Part shown: positions 9,194 to 19,366 of the stretch, in pieces
Position numbering within the stretch: the stretch's first letter is position 1
How the letters are laid out: every line of letters starts with the position of its first letter
NCBI GenBank assembly: GCA_964017065.1
Contig: OZ024784.1
Location: 16,101,152 to 16,165,151, forward strand
From: Haliclona indistincta
Lineage: Eukaryota; Porifera; Demospongiae; Haplosclerida; Chalinidae
Direction of reading: 5' to 3'
Length of the DNA stretch: 64,000 nt
Program-made: the position numbers and the translations under genes
Notes under the pieces: generated by a model
The model's database searches: none
Told to the model about the DNA's origin: nothing
Seen by the model: the letters and a program-made list of their open reading frames with translations, nothing else

Positions 9194-10291
9194 TCAGTTG
9201 CGTATTATATTTCTTAGCAATTCACTAAAACTGCTGCCGCCATCTAAAAGTGACTCATTTTCATCCTTATCAAGAAGACCAAGATTACGTCTACAGTAGT
9301 GAACGACTGTTTTGTCCTTCCATCTAACTCCATTTGGTAACAGCCAGACTTTCACATGCCATGACATCGGTCGGCATACGGTTCTGTCTAGGTAGATATT
9401 AAAGCAATCTTTCCTTTTCTTACTAGTGAGAAGTTTTGTTGGTGCCTCTCCAGCATTGTACACCCAGCCAGGGCGATAGTCAGTGTGATAAAGTTCGACT
9501 ATTTCCTTTATATAGGGAGAGTTTTTTACACAGGAAAAGAAGCTAAACCTTACTTCATTATACTCTTCAGGAAATATGCACTCTGACACAGACTGCATTT
9601 CACGAAGCCTATCACCATGAACGAATATCGAATCAAAGTCAAAAGCCACACCTCCACAAACCAAAACTTGAAACAGCTTTGTATAATCAGCCATGTGTTC
9701 CAAAAACGCAGGTTTTTCTTTTCCAAAACGATCGATTTTCTCAACATGATTAACCATCACTGTTGTGCCTGTCCACGCCTGTGTAAGATCCCAGTACTTT
9801 CCAGTGAACATTGCATTTGAATGAATCACAATCACTTTAGCTTTTGCAATCTTGTATGCTGATAGCAGAGACATATACTGTAAATAAGACAATGTAAGCG
9901 AAGCTCCTGGTGTAGTGTGAAATTTTGCATAATGTACTATTGATGGATGATGATAATTAGTGATTTTTCCGTTTGGTTTATACAAAAAGAGGTTTCTTTT
10001 CTTACATCCATTGTTGATGCTCCTGTCAAACCGAGAGTGAGCAACGCCTTCTTGATTCTTGTTCTCGTCCTTGTAGAAAGCGCAAGTCGCATGGTTTTGC
10101 AAATGTGAGAACAAAGAAGAGTTGTTTGGTATGCTAGCGCTCGTGCTAGCGTCCTCGAACGTATTCGATTCGTCACTATCAGAGGTGTTGAGAACTGAAT
10201 AGTAAACCGTCAACAACAGGCAGATCACTGCAACGACCAACAGTAGTTTACACAGAGCTCTCCACCTGGCGCTCGACATCTGGTTCGACAT
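9194..10291 (-). CDS. Golgi-type glycosyltransferase, GT32-like (copy 1)
   Basis: A single exon encodes 365 residues. A short cytoplasmic N-terminus is followed by one hydrophobic segment (about residues 14-33), the layout of a type II Golgi membrane protein, and then a Ser/Thr-rich stem. The catalytic part carries HSNAMFTGKYWDLTQ, then HMADYTKLFQVLVCGGVAFDFD. The D-F-D at residues 218-220 fits the DXD nucleotide-sugar and metal site of the 'glycosyltransferase sugar-binding region containing DXD' family. Later conserved blocks are SFFSCVKNSPY, YHTDYRPGWVYNAG and RKDCFN. Donor and acceptor sugars cannot be told from sequence. The paralogue at 20277-21224 shares all these blocks. The MARC stop lies 130 bp away on the opposite strand. 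Two CACGTG sites lie upstream of the start (10365 and 10377). The start could also be the second Met, five codons in. Confidence 0.82.
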   Translation of the reverse strand: MSNQMSSARWRALCKLLLVVAVICLLLTVYYSVLNTSDSDESNTFEDASTSASIPNNSSLFSHLQNHATCAFYKDENKNQEGVAHSRFDRSINNGCKKRNLFLYKPNGKITNYHHPSIVHYAKFHTTPGASLTLSYLQYMSLLSAYKIAKAKVIVIHSNAMFTGKYWDLTQAWTGTTVMVNHVEKIDRFGKEKPAFLEHMADYTKLFQVLVCGGVAFDFDSIFVHGDRLREMQSVSECIFPEEYNEVRFSFFSCVKNSPYIKEIVELYHTDYRPGWVYNAGEAPTKLLTSKKRKDCFNIYLDRTVCRPMSWHVKVWLLPNGVRWKDKTVVHYCRRNLGLLDKDENESLLDGGSSFSELLRNIIRN

Positions 10292-10950
10292 GACATGGTA
10301 CCTTCACGGTTCTGGTTAGGTACAGGAGGAATGCCGGCCGCATAATTATAATATTCACTCACGGCACGTGCGGTGTCACGTGATTGTGACGTAAGCTTAA
10401 CGTGCAATGGGTCTATTATCGATCAGTGGGCGGGTTCAGTATACTGTCTGGTACCAGAGAAAGGTGAGCCTGGTGCAGGAATCGACTAGATATAATGGCG
10501 TACCGACAGCACTAGCTTGAAAAGCACGCAGATCTTCGTCTGGGACTACTTTAGTAAAGAAGGCTGCTGTTTATAGGAACCTAATGGTGATTGAAATCCA
10601 CTGAAGTAGAGTGTCCAAGCGATTTTTAAAATCTATTGCAGGAGATTAGTTTCTGTTGTTGCTTTGTTCTCTAGTTCATTACGAATCGACTGCAAGTTAA
10701 ACGACTAAAATCGGTGAAGAAACTGCAGAGATATTCTTGAAAAACGTTTAGTAATTGGCATAAATTTTTCTAGAGATTTTCAATTGGAAAATACGGTAAA
10801 CTTATCTTTAGTGTCCAACCTTCGTCACGTGAGCAATAGCTTTGTACTGAAAAGGAGAAGTCAGCAGAAAAAAATCAACCAAACTAATAAGATAATGGAT
10901 CCATGAAACTAAACTTATAATTTATCTTGTATTATCATAGTAAAAATATA
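10292..10950. other. Upstream region of glycosyltransferase copy 1
   Basis: Nothing coding is seen. CACGTG occurs at 10365-10370 and 10377-10382, followed by 'tgacgtaag', and is likely promoter DNA for the minus-strand gene. The rest is AT-rich and leads into the repeat cluster. Confidence 0.4.
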
Positions 10951-12642
10951 GGTTAGACGACGGATCGAGGCAACTACGGGATTTAGAGTGCCGCAGGAAC
11001 CGATGTATAGACGTTCCGAGCGCGAGGGCGTCTATTTCGGTTGCCAAGGCGCTCTAAATCCCGTAGTTGCCGATGATTCGTCGTCTAAGGTATTTATACT
11101 ACAGCTACATGGCAACAATAAACTGACGCAGATATTTTTGAAAAACAATGGTTGATGACCGTCCCAAAGCTGCTGAGTTCTTGCAGCATGAGCGCTTCTT
11201 CTTGCTCGAAAACACGTGCTGTGACTCGGCTGCCACACCCACAAACGCCGCCTTGCGTTACACGTGGCAATGGCTGAACTTGTACTCCAACGAACGGTTA
11301 GAATGATGGTTACTAAAGTCCAGCAGTCTTTTGTACGTGCTGTGTGCGTTTATTAGGCAAGCTTTAAGCTGTCAACATAGCAAAACGTGGTGAGTTACTT
11401 GCTTTATTACGGTTTTCAATTTTCATGCACAACAAGTCAATCGTTGCATCGATCGTAGCCAAGTACCCGAGTCTGTAGACGCTATACTGCCCATGCCAGA
11501 AGCCGGAACACAACACGTACTGGCCCAGTAACTACCAAAGCTAGTACCTGTACAAAAGAAACTCATGACAGAGGAAAACATAATCACAAGAGTTCCAGCG
11601 GAAAAATATGAGTTCCAGCGGAAAAATACGAGTTCCCGCGGAAGAATACGTGATTTATTATCCTCCAACTGACCAATCAGATTCTAGAATTACATTGAAC
11701 CTTGTAAACCGAAATAGACGCCCTCGCGCTTCGCGCTCGGGTCGTCTATACTATCGGTTTCCGCGGTGATTTAAATCCCGTATTGCCCGACTTTTTCATG
11801 GTATAAATATAGGTTAGACGACGGATCGAGGCAACTACGGGATTTAGAGTGCCGCGGGAACCGATGTATAGACGTTCCGAGCGCGTAGCGCGAGGGCGTC
11901 TATTTCGGTTGCCAAGGCGCTCTAATTCCCGTAGTTGCCGATGATTCGTCGTCTAAGGTATTTATACTACAGCTACATGGCAACAATAAACCGACGCAGA
12001 TATTTTTTGAAAAACAATGGTTGATGACCGTCCCAAAGCTGCTAAGTTCCTGCAGTATGAGCGTTTCTTCTTGCTCGAAAACACGTGCTGTGACCCGGCT
12101 GCCACACCCACAAACGCCGCTTTGCGTTACGCGTGGCAATGGCTGAACTTGGACTCCAACGAACGGTTAGAATGATAGTTACTAGAGTCCAGCAGTCTTT
12201 TGTACTTGCTGTGTGCGTTTATTGGGCAATCTTTAAGCTGTCAACATAGCAAAACGTGGTAAGTTACTTGCTTTCTTACGTTTTCCATGCACAACAAGTC
12301 AACTTATCGTTGCATCGATCATAGCCAAGTACCCGGGTCTATAGATGCTGTGCTGCCCATGCCAGAAGCGAACACAACACATACTGGCCCAGTAACTACC
12401 AAAGCTAGTACCTGTACAAAAGAAACTCATGCCAGAGGAAAACATGATCATGAGTTCCAGCGGAAAAATATGAGTTCCAGCGGAAAAATACGAGTTCCCG
12501 CGGAAGAATACGTGATTTATTTTCCTCCAACTGACCAATCAGATTCTAGAATTACATTGAACTGTAGTGTAATTATAAATATAGGTTAGACGACGGATCG
12601 AGGCAACTACGGGATTTAGAGTGCCGCGGGAACCGATGTATA
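10951..12642. repeat. Tandem repeat units with hairpin heads
   Basis: A unit starting 'ggttagacgacggatcgagg' begins at 10951, at 11812 and, truncated, at 12584. The first two units are about 861 and 772 bp and are largely identical. Each full unit opens with a palindrome (10953-11088 and 11814-11956) whose arms carry 'ctacgggatttagag' and its complement. The first unit also ends with a related inverted copy (about 11708-11790). Inside each unit, 'gagttccagcggaaaaatac' is repeated about three times. No protein-coding gene is visible. These are probably non-autonomous transposons inserted or duplicated in tandem. Confidence 0.75.
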
Positions 12643-13184
12643 ATTGACCAGCTAAATTTGGGGGTGGGCTCGACAGCAGACGGCAGGTACAGATACAGCG
12701 AGCTAGCTTCCTGTTTTCGGCCTCGTGGACTCGTGTCAGACGACCTAAGAGTCAATGCCGGTTCCGTGTATTGCTAGTAGTACTGCTGATGGCGTGCCTT
12801 GCTTCTTTTGTGGCGTTAGACTCAGGCCGCTGCTCTTTGTTTTCTCCGGCTTCCTGAGCTGAGCTAGCCACTTGGCTCTGTCAGGAGTAGACTCTGGGAT
12901 CTAATCCGCCATGGTCTCAGCCCACAAGTTCTTATCTCATACGCAACCGGGCCCAGCGATCCCGTGACCCCGCAGTATAATACGTAGTATGAGCCCTCGC
13001 CGTAACTCTGATTAGCATTCCTAAGCGTGACATCGATCTAAATATACATACATATTAACATTGCTGAGAAAACGCACGACGCTCCAGTCCCCCGCACACC
13101 GTCGCGATTATTTGCCTCGCGCTAAGGCGCTCGGCAATAATAAGTGAACTGGGAGGTGTAATAAGTGAAATAAATCACCTCGTT
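12643..13184. other. Unassigned region between repeats
   Basis: No ORF of interest, RNA gene or clear repeat is recognised. The base composition is higher in GC than the host genes. It probably belongs to the surrounding repeat cluster. Confidence 0.3.
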
Positions 13185-13272
13185 TTGAGCAATCTGATTG
13201 GTCAGAAACATTGAAGTATGGTATAAGTTTTATTATAGCATAGCTACGAGTATTTGACCAATCAGATTGCTC
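13185..13272. repeat. 18-bp inverted repeat with 52-bp spacer
   Basis: The sequence 'gagcaatctgattggtca' at 13185-13202 is matched by its exact reverse complement at 13255-13272. The same 'gaccaatcagatt' word occurs in the tandem units at about 11671 and 12532, which ties this repeat to the same family. Confidence 0.7.
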
Positions 13273-13650
13273 AGTTGCCGGGTTATAATTCTCATATGAC
13301 CCGCGGGCTTTCATATGACCCGCTACAAGTTATTGTGTTATTAATAGAATTCATGATTGATAATACTATTCATAATAACTGCTGTATAAACAAAGTCGGA
13401 ATACAATGTACAACACAGAAAGCAGGTAAATGATGACTGTGGAGATTTGCTGATATGTTTTAGGTACAGTGAACCAAGAGCTAGAAGCCTGCTGCTGCTG
13501 ATGGTAGGAGCTAGTAGGGGGTGCAGAGTAGGTAGATAGTGCTGTAACAGAGCTGGATAGTGTCGAAGAGGCAGTGAGGGAGGAGCTGGTTAGTGGTGAT
13601 GGAAATACTGGAACAGTATATAGTAGATGAGAGAAAGGCCTAGGGCTGGG

Positions 13651-13854
13651 CTAGTATCCGGCGATGGAAGTCACTGAGAGCGAGCTGCGCGATGATGTTG
13701 GTGGTGGTGGTACGTAGTAGCTGCCACTAGCTGGGATATAAGCTATTGCTGTTGGAAGACTAGCCGTAACTTGTAGAGTAGTTGGGTCAAAAACGTCATC
13801 TTGGACAAAAACGCAGCAGCTCTGGACACTCAAGTCAGCAAGAGAGCGTTCCAT
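13651..13854 (-). other. Small ORF of 67 residues, doubtful
   Basis: It begins with Met and has a Pro-rich stretch (YYVPPPPTSSRSS). It resembles no family I recognise, and the surroundings are repeats. It may be a remnant exon or chance. No neighbouring exon with good splice sites was found. Confidence 0.15.
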
Positions 13855-13900
13855 TGTAGCTTTTGCGTCGAAAAGTACTGTTGCTATGCTATAAATAACT

Positions 13901-14031
13901 TAGATACCTCGTCCGCGGGTCATACGTGATTTATAAACCCTCCGCGGTAAGTAACGACCTCGCTACGCTCGGTCGTCACAACAACCGCGTCGGGTTTATA
14001 AATCCCGTATGACCCTCGACTCGGTATCTAA
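13901..14031. repeat. Imperfect palindrome beside the retrotransposon
   Basis: The arm 'agatacctcgtccgcgggtc' with 'atacgtgatttataaaccc' pairs with 'gggtttataaatcccgtat' and 'gaccctcgactcggtatct'. The arms are about 48 bp with several mismatches. The loop contains 'cctcgctacgctcggtcg'. It ends about 18 bp before the first B repeat of the retrotransposon. Confidence 0.7.
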
Positions 14032-14048
14032 CTATTATTTATTACATG

Positions 14049-14225
14049 TTAACCACTTACCGTTCCCTTTAACTGGTGGCAGACCCGACCCGATGGGGAA
14101 TTAACTCACACTGCCCACCTTACGATGGGAAGTGTGCCCGAGGGGCGTGGTCACACCTCACGCCCCGCCCACGGGTACGCCTATTTTGGTAGGCGGTCCG
14201 TGAAGGCGGAGCTTCAGCGTGCCCA
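14049..14225 (-). repeat. Split direct repeat B, distal copy
   Basis: This 177-bp copy starts 'ttaaccacttaccg' and ends 'cagcgtgccca' on the plus strand. It matches 14493-14669 essentially base for base. It forms the 3' terminus of the element. Confidence 0.9.
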
Positions 14226-14286
14226 CGCCATCACGCCAGGTGTACACGCTGGCGGAGAGTTTTCCTGGATAGAGGGGGGACGGAGG

Positions 14287-14492
14287 GAGAACGCAGTAGT
14301 CACGACCAGCTAGCTAGCTTCTCGGACAGCGTGATCGTACCTGCACACCGCGCATGCGTGAGTATGACGGTCACGTGCCCGTAGACTGGCTTCATACCCG
14401 ACGGGTATTTGCTTGTGGGAGTGAGGCAGTTACATAGCCCGCCCACCCCACTATGTGGTTAACTCCATTCAAAGCTGCGCTCTAAATAACAT
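14287..14492 (-). repeat. Split direct repeat A, internal copy
   Basis: This 206-bp copy runs from 'gagaacgcagtagtcacgac' to 'ctctaaataacat' on the plus strand. It matches 19918-20123. It sits between the two B copies, and its junction with B at 14492/14493 is likely where a circular intermediate closes. Confidence 0.9.
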
Positions 14493-14669
14493 TTAACCAC
14501 TTACCGTTCCCTTTAACTGGTGGCAGACCCGACCCGATGGGGAATTAACTCACACTGCCCACCTTACGATGGGAAGTGTGCCCGAGGGGCGTGGTCACAC
14601 CTCACGCCCCGCCCACGGGTACGCCTATTTTGGTAGGCGGTCCGTGAAGGCGGAGCTTCAGCGTGCCCA
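14493..14669 (-). repeat. Split direct repeat B, proximal copy
   Basis: This is the second copy of the 177-bp B repeat. It lies between the recombinase ORF and the internal A copy. A T-rich stretch (14827-14838) lies downstream, before the recombinase stop. Confidence 0.9.
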
Positions 14670-14950
14670 AGACCACCCAAGAGACTCTAGACAGATTCTC
14701 TCTACTCTAGCGGGATACTTCCTTACAACATATCCTTCTGGTTCGACCATATGTGTTCCACTTTCCAGGGTGGGACCCCGCTTGCTATGGATTATGATTA
14801 TGCATAACACCATTTGTACTATTAGATTTTTTTTTTTTCAACCCAGAAGAAATTATTACTCACAGTCACACAAAACAAGTAAAGTAGCGTGTGTGTACAT
14901 GTGTTTCTACAGCTTACATGGTACAACAGGTGCAAGGTCACACAGACAAT

Positions 14951-15907
14951 TCAGGAGATGAGCCTTGAGATAGATGCCAACGTCTCTCGGGGTGTGCGGA
15001 CGTACAGCCGGTAAGCGTCCGACTCCCATCGGCCTAGCATTTTTATCACATCTGCCGAGACCCCGGCCATAGCTGCCGCGGTCGCAGCGCCTATTCTGAA
15101 GCTATGCCCAGAATAGCAACTCTCGTCAATGCCTGCTGAGCGAAGAGCTTGCTTGACGTGGCGCACAAATTGCTCCCTTAGCAGCGGTGAACCGTCTCTC
15201 CAGACAAACAAAGGACCTTCTCCGGGGGGACGTACTGCTAGATAGCTTAAAACTGCTGCCACTGGGCATAACGACGAGTCGCATTTACCCAGGAAAATGA
15301 AAACGCCTTTCCCGAAAGGATCTGACTTGGCCTTCTTTAGAAAGAGCCTAACCATGGATGGAGAAGTGTGAGAGTCCACTGAGACCGCTGAGACAGGAAT
15401 TGGTGGCTCACTACTGGCTGACTGACAGGTGAATTCACCCGACCGCATAAATCCGAAGAAGCCAACAGTACAGGCAGCCCACAGCAGGCGACTGTCGAAC
15501 TGCATATCGGCGCTGCCTTCCCAAATAAAATGCAGCTTCTTCAGAATAACAGGAGTGATAGGTAGTCTGCGTCGTGAGCCTTCCGTCTGTGACCGCATGA
15601 TCCCTTTTAGCACGTACTGGAAACGAGGCCATGATGCCCTGCTCGGCGCCTCTAGGCCCGCAGAGACTTGCAGGTGGCGCACACCTGAAAGATAAGCTGA
15701 GATGGTCTGTGCACGAAGCCCCTGGTGAGCCAGGAAGGCCGAGAAAAGACACACAACATGCTCGGACACTGGAATGGGAGAGAGGTTGTATAAGTTACAG
15801 AAAGAAAGGTACCTCTTCTGGGCTGAGGAATAGGATCTTATTGAATTCTTGGCGAGCCCCTGCGTGAAAAGGTCCCGAACAGATCCCTCCAGCGTTGAGA
15901 TGTCCAC
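14951..15907 (-). CDS. Tyrosine recombinase of the retrotransposon
   Basis: The 318-residue ORF has the fold markers of a tyrosine recombinase. An N-terminal SAM-like DNA-binding part contains SIRSYSSAQKRYLSFC and QTISAYLSGVRHLQ. In the catalytic part the first Arg is in GFMRSGEF (R155). H268-x-x-R271 lies in SGHSFRIGAA, Trp is in GRWES (W294), and the likely nucleophile Tyr is in RLYVRTP (Y302). All the key residues are present, so the enzyme may be active. In DIRS-order elements this enzyme inserts a circular DNA copy in place of a DDE integrase. Its start overlaps the end of the reverse-transcriptase ORF by 70 nt in another frame, so translation must use re-initiation, frameshifting or a separate mRNA. 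Confidence 0.92.
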   Translation of the reverse strand: MDISTLEGSVRDLFTQGLAKNSIRSYSSAQKRYLSFCNLYNLSPIPVSEHVVCLFSAFLAHQGLRAQTISAYLSGVRHLQVSAGLEAPSRASWPRFQYVLKGIMRSQTEGSRRRLPITPVILKKLHFIWEGSADMQFDSRLLWAACTVGFFGFMRSGEFTCQSASSEPPIPVSAVSVDSHTSPSMVRLFLKKAKSDPFGKGVFIFLGKCDSSLCPVAAVLSYLAVRPPGEGPLFVWRDGSPLLREQFVRHVKQALRSAGIDESCYSGHSFRIGAATAAAMAGVSADVIKMLGRWESDAYRLYVRTPRETLASISRLIS

Positions 15908-17634
15908 GACAGTGTGGGATTCATCAGGAGCTCTGTTAGAGTCGCCGGAATGGGTGTTGGGCAGGACGGGGCCTGAGGGTGGAGAGAGAAAAAGGACGGC
16001 AGGTTACCCCGAGACAAGGCATCTGCTGCTTTATTGTCTTTCCCCGGGATATGTTCTGCTCTGACAGAGAACTGGTACTTGGCCTCAAAGAAGAAGAGTG
16101 TTCTGAGCAGATGTGCCATGTGAGCATCTGAGGAGGACCTGTGCTCTAAATCAAAAATAACTGTCTGGTTATCAGAGCGAAACAGAATTGAGCTGCCGGT
16201 CCACGACCCACCCCATAACGCTGCACTGAGGACAACCGGTAGCAGCTCTTTCGCTGCGATGTGCAGAGACTGCCAGCAGGGGGGCCATTGTAGCTGGAAC
16301 CATTCTTCGGACGGTAAGGTGAGCGCCCCACACCCCCATGAGCCCGACGCATCAGACAAAACAGTAGGACCCGAGACCTTCGGCGGAAACATATTGACTC
16401 CATTCCAGCTGGATATGTAGGCATACCACCAGGCGATGTCCGCCCTACAACCAAGGTTGAGTCTGACTGGGTGCAACGGTCTCCTCGGAATCTTCATTGC
16501 CTCTATCAGCCGTCTGATAAAGGATCTGCCTGGTCGGACCACAGAGGCTGCATGGTTCAGCTGGCCAATGAGCGATTGCAGGTCTCTTTTGGTGGCTGTG
16601 GTCTTCTGTAGCCACCTCCCCAAGGTAGCCCTCAGCCTGCGGAGCTTGGTTAGTGGGAGTCTGATCTCTTCGGCAGCAGAGTCTATTACAATACCCAGAA
16701 AGGTGATGGACGTTGCCGGGCCTTCAACTTTGGATGGGGCAGTAGGGAGACCGAGTGCCTCACATACCTCTACAGCCTTCTGTAATGTGGCTGCGCAATC
16801 GGTCCCAGCGGAGGAACCGCAGAAGAAGAAGTCATCTAGGTAGTGAATAAAGTCGCCAAGGCCTTCGCACACCATTGCCCACGACAGACCGTCAGCCACA
16901 GCAGTAAAGATCTTTGGAGCAGACCGAAGGCCGAATGGCAGGGCCTGATCGGCATAACACCTGCCCAGCCACTCTATACACAGGAGAGGCTGGTCGCAAG
17001 GGTGCACTGGCACGTGGCGATAGGCACTGAGAAGATCAATTTTTGCCATCATGCAGCTATTGCCGTTCTTCCGCACCAACTCCACTGCCTTGTAGACTGT
17101 GGCATACGAGAGGGAACATAGGTCCGTACTCACTCCATCATTTACACTTCGTCCCTCTGGTGCCGACAGGTCCACAATCAGCCGGAACTTTCCGGGCTGA
17201 TGAGGCTTGGGGATAATGCCAACTGGGCTTTTGTGTGCTGCAAAGGAGCTGTCTACTTCTCTCATTCTCCCAGCGGCTACCTCTGCATTTAAGTAGCTCG
17301 TGACGACCTCCTGGTGGGCCCGCACTGAGCTCATGTTGCCTCTGGCTGGCTTGAGGGGTCTTGAGTAGTCGAAACCGATCCTAAACCCTTCTGACAGCCC
17401 CCTGCGGAGGTAGGCTGCAAAACGCTGGTCCGGGTGAGAGGGCAGGTACAGCTCCCACGCCTGCCTATAGCGAGGCTGCTCAGCACTGGATGAACATGGT
17501 TGCGCCCCCAAGGATGAGGCCTCCAGCTCTAGCAGGTCGTCCCTGTACCGGTAGCCCCTCCCTTGGGTGACAGCCGCCGCCCCTGTGGGCCGAGAAAATA
17601 TGATCACTAGACGTCGCGACGTCAATAACAACAA
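15838..17634 (-). CDS. Reverse transcriptase/RNase H of the retrotransposon
   Basis: The 598-residue ORF contains SPVGIIPKP, MAKIDLLSAYRHVPVH and LPFGLRSAPKIFTAVADGL. The catalytic YLDD is at residues 265-268 (FIHYLDDFFF). An RNase H domain follows, with VLSDASGSWGCGAL, HIAAKELLPVVL, FRSDNQTVI and AADALSRGN. This is the reverse transcriptase/RNase H arrangement of DIRS and Ngaro elements. All catalytic Asp residues I can place are intact, and there is no internal stop. The true N-terminus is uncertain. Confidence 0.92.
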   Translation of the reverse strand: MLLLTSRRLVIIFSRPTGAAAVTQGRGYRYRDDLLELEASSLGAQPCSSSAEQPRYRQAWELYLPSHPDQRFAAYLRRGLSEGFRIGFDYSRPLKPARGNMSSVRAHQEVVTSYLNAEVAAGRMREVDSSFAAHKSPVGIIPKPHQPGKFRLIVDLSAPEGRSVNDGVSTDLCSLSYATVYKAVELVRKNGNSCMMAKIDLLSAYRHVPVHPCDQPLLCIEWLGRCYADQALPFGLRSAPKIFTAVADGLSWAMVCEGLGDFIHYLDDFFFCGSSAGTDCAATLQKAVEVCEALGLPTAPSKVEGPATSITFLGIVIDSAAEEIRLPLTKLRRLRATLGRWLQKTTATKRDLQSLIGQLNHAASVVRPGRSFIRRLIEAMKIPRRPLHPVRLNLGCRADIAWWYAYISSWNGVNMFPPKVSGPTVLSDASGSWGCGALTLPSEEWFQLQWPPCWQSLHIAAKELLPVVLSAALWGGSWTGSSILFRSDNQTVIFDLEHRSSSDAHMAHLLRTLFFFEAKYQFSVRAEHIPGKDNKAADALSRGNLPSFFSLHPQAPSCPTPIPATLTELLMNPTLSWTSQRWRDLFGTFSRRGSPRIQ

Positions 17635-17821
17635 TAATAGAGATCATCAACAACATGCAGCACCAAGGCGAATTAACAGTTTGGTGCCAGCGGGCAGCAA
17701 CAACAACTATTGTTCATGATTAAACAGTATGTTTGAACAAAATAGAGGGTTATATGGTTGCCTGGGAATACTGCTGGCAAAGTGCGGGAACTTCATGCCT
17801 CCCGTTGGCTAGCACATGTCG

Positions 17822-19324
17822 CTATTTGATTGAGGGGGGTCCATCCTTCGGCTTAGCCGGCCTGTGTTGCTCCAACCTTGGGCAGCTAACCACCATGTGT
17901 GGACCATTGCAGAAGGAACAGTTGTGCTCGAACCGACAAGGGTTCGCTGAGCATGCACCCCGGTTGAAGCGACGGCAGCGATTATCAGCTCTGTCGCTCG
18001 CTGATGCTCCCGGATAAGGAGCATAGCGGCGGTTAGGTGGCTTAAGGTTAGAAGGGGAGGAGCTCGCTGGGGATGAACCCGCTGAGGATGAACATGAGGT
18101 AGGGGGCAGGAGCTGGTCATTGTGCAAGAGATTCAGTGCGCACTCTGATTGGACATGGTCTGAGCCAGCACAGAGGGAGCACACCTTCCCAGTTGAAGAC
18201 TCGCCGCCAGATCCTAGAACTGTAGCCGCCATTAGCGACGCGTTTATGTCCGTCCACGGGAGGAGGGATCCAGCGGCCCTCTGCTGGCGAAACAGGGTGT
18301 CATAGGCCAACCATCCCCTCCCTCCATGTTTCCTTGCCATGTGGATGACGAGCTGGCCGTAAGCAGCCAGTTCTCTGGCCTCGGGAACCTCCACTTTGGC
18401 AGCGATGAAACCCAGGAAGCAATACGCCCAGGAGAGTGGGTCCTTGACTGAACGCAGCTTTGAGGCAGTACTAATCGCTGTCAGTGGGGTCATGTGGGCG
18501 TTCCCCACCTCTTGCAGCTTCTCCAGTAGGGAGATATTGTCCCCCAGTAGCTCCTTAAAGTCAATGTAGTCCCCATGCTTTATCTTGGACATTACTTTGG
18601 CTGGGATTATGGGCAGCGAAGGGGAGATTATCAACGGAGCTGCGGTGGGGGGAGGCGGGACGGCTGCCGCCGCCGAGATTAGGGATGCCAAGGAAGGCAT
18701 AGACCAGGTGGTTAGAGAACCACCTGTGCTACTGCAACCTGGGGTTAGCGGGAGGGACGTAGCAGCAGGTGATGATCCCGCCACGGAGAAGAGAGGGACC
18801 CCAGAGATGGAGGAAGCTGGCGGCACAGCAGGCGGAATGATGACAGCGGGTACTGGTGGGCTCAGAGGTGCACCTGTTGGGAAATAAGGGAGGGGCCGTA
18901 AGAACGGGTTGGGAATACAACTAAGCCCACCGTCGGCCCCGCCACTGCCAAACCCTTCGAAGGGGCACCTGCCATAGTGTAAGTTAGATTGCAGGCAGGA
19001 TGTGGGGAGCCTAGCGGGCCTCCCTTTGGTAGCTCACAGCCCCCTCTGCATGAGCAGGCCAGCGGGCCCCAGATAGAGGTGTTTGAATCAGAGGAAAATC
19101 CGGAGGGGGGTTGTGAGCTGTCACCCAAACAGTGGTGAGTGGGGAGGGGCTCTCATCTCCCGAGCCATGCGGGCTCACTGATTGCGTGATGAGCAAAGGC
19201 CAGCGGGCCTTATTTGAAGTATGGTGACCCTGCGTGCAGCAAGGGTCACCTACGAAGACCAAGAGAACAAAAGAGGGGGGAGAGGAGAAGGAAGACCAAG
19301 AGAAGGATAACTGAATAGGAGAGA

Positions 19325-19366
<42 letters not shown>

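Noticed and set aside
11032..12538. Repeated small ORFs with SCSINTLDDESSATTG and similar
   Set aside because: They recur only because the tandem repeat units recur. They run through the hairpin and show no coding bias or family match.
14125..14961. Two ORFs starting MGSVPEGRGHTSRPAHG on the plus strand
   Set aside because: They are the same sequence because they lie in the two B repeats of the retrotransposon, antisense to its genes. They are repeat shadows, not proteins.
15429..17121. Plus-strand ORFs opposite the retrotransposon
   Set aside because: They are antisense shadows of the GC-rich RT and recombinase genes, with no recognisable domains.
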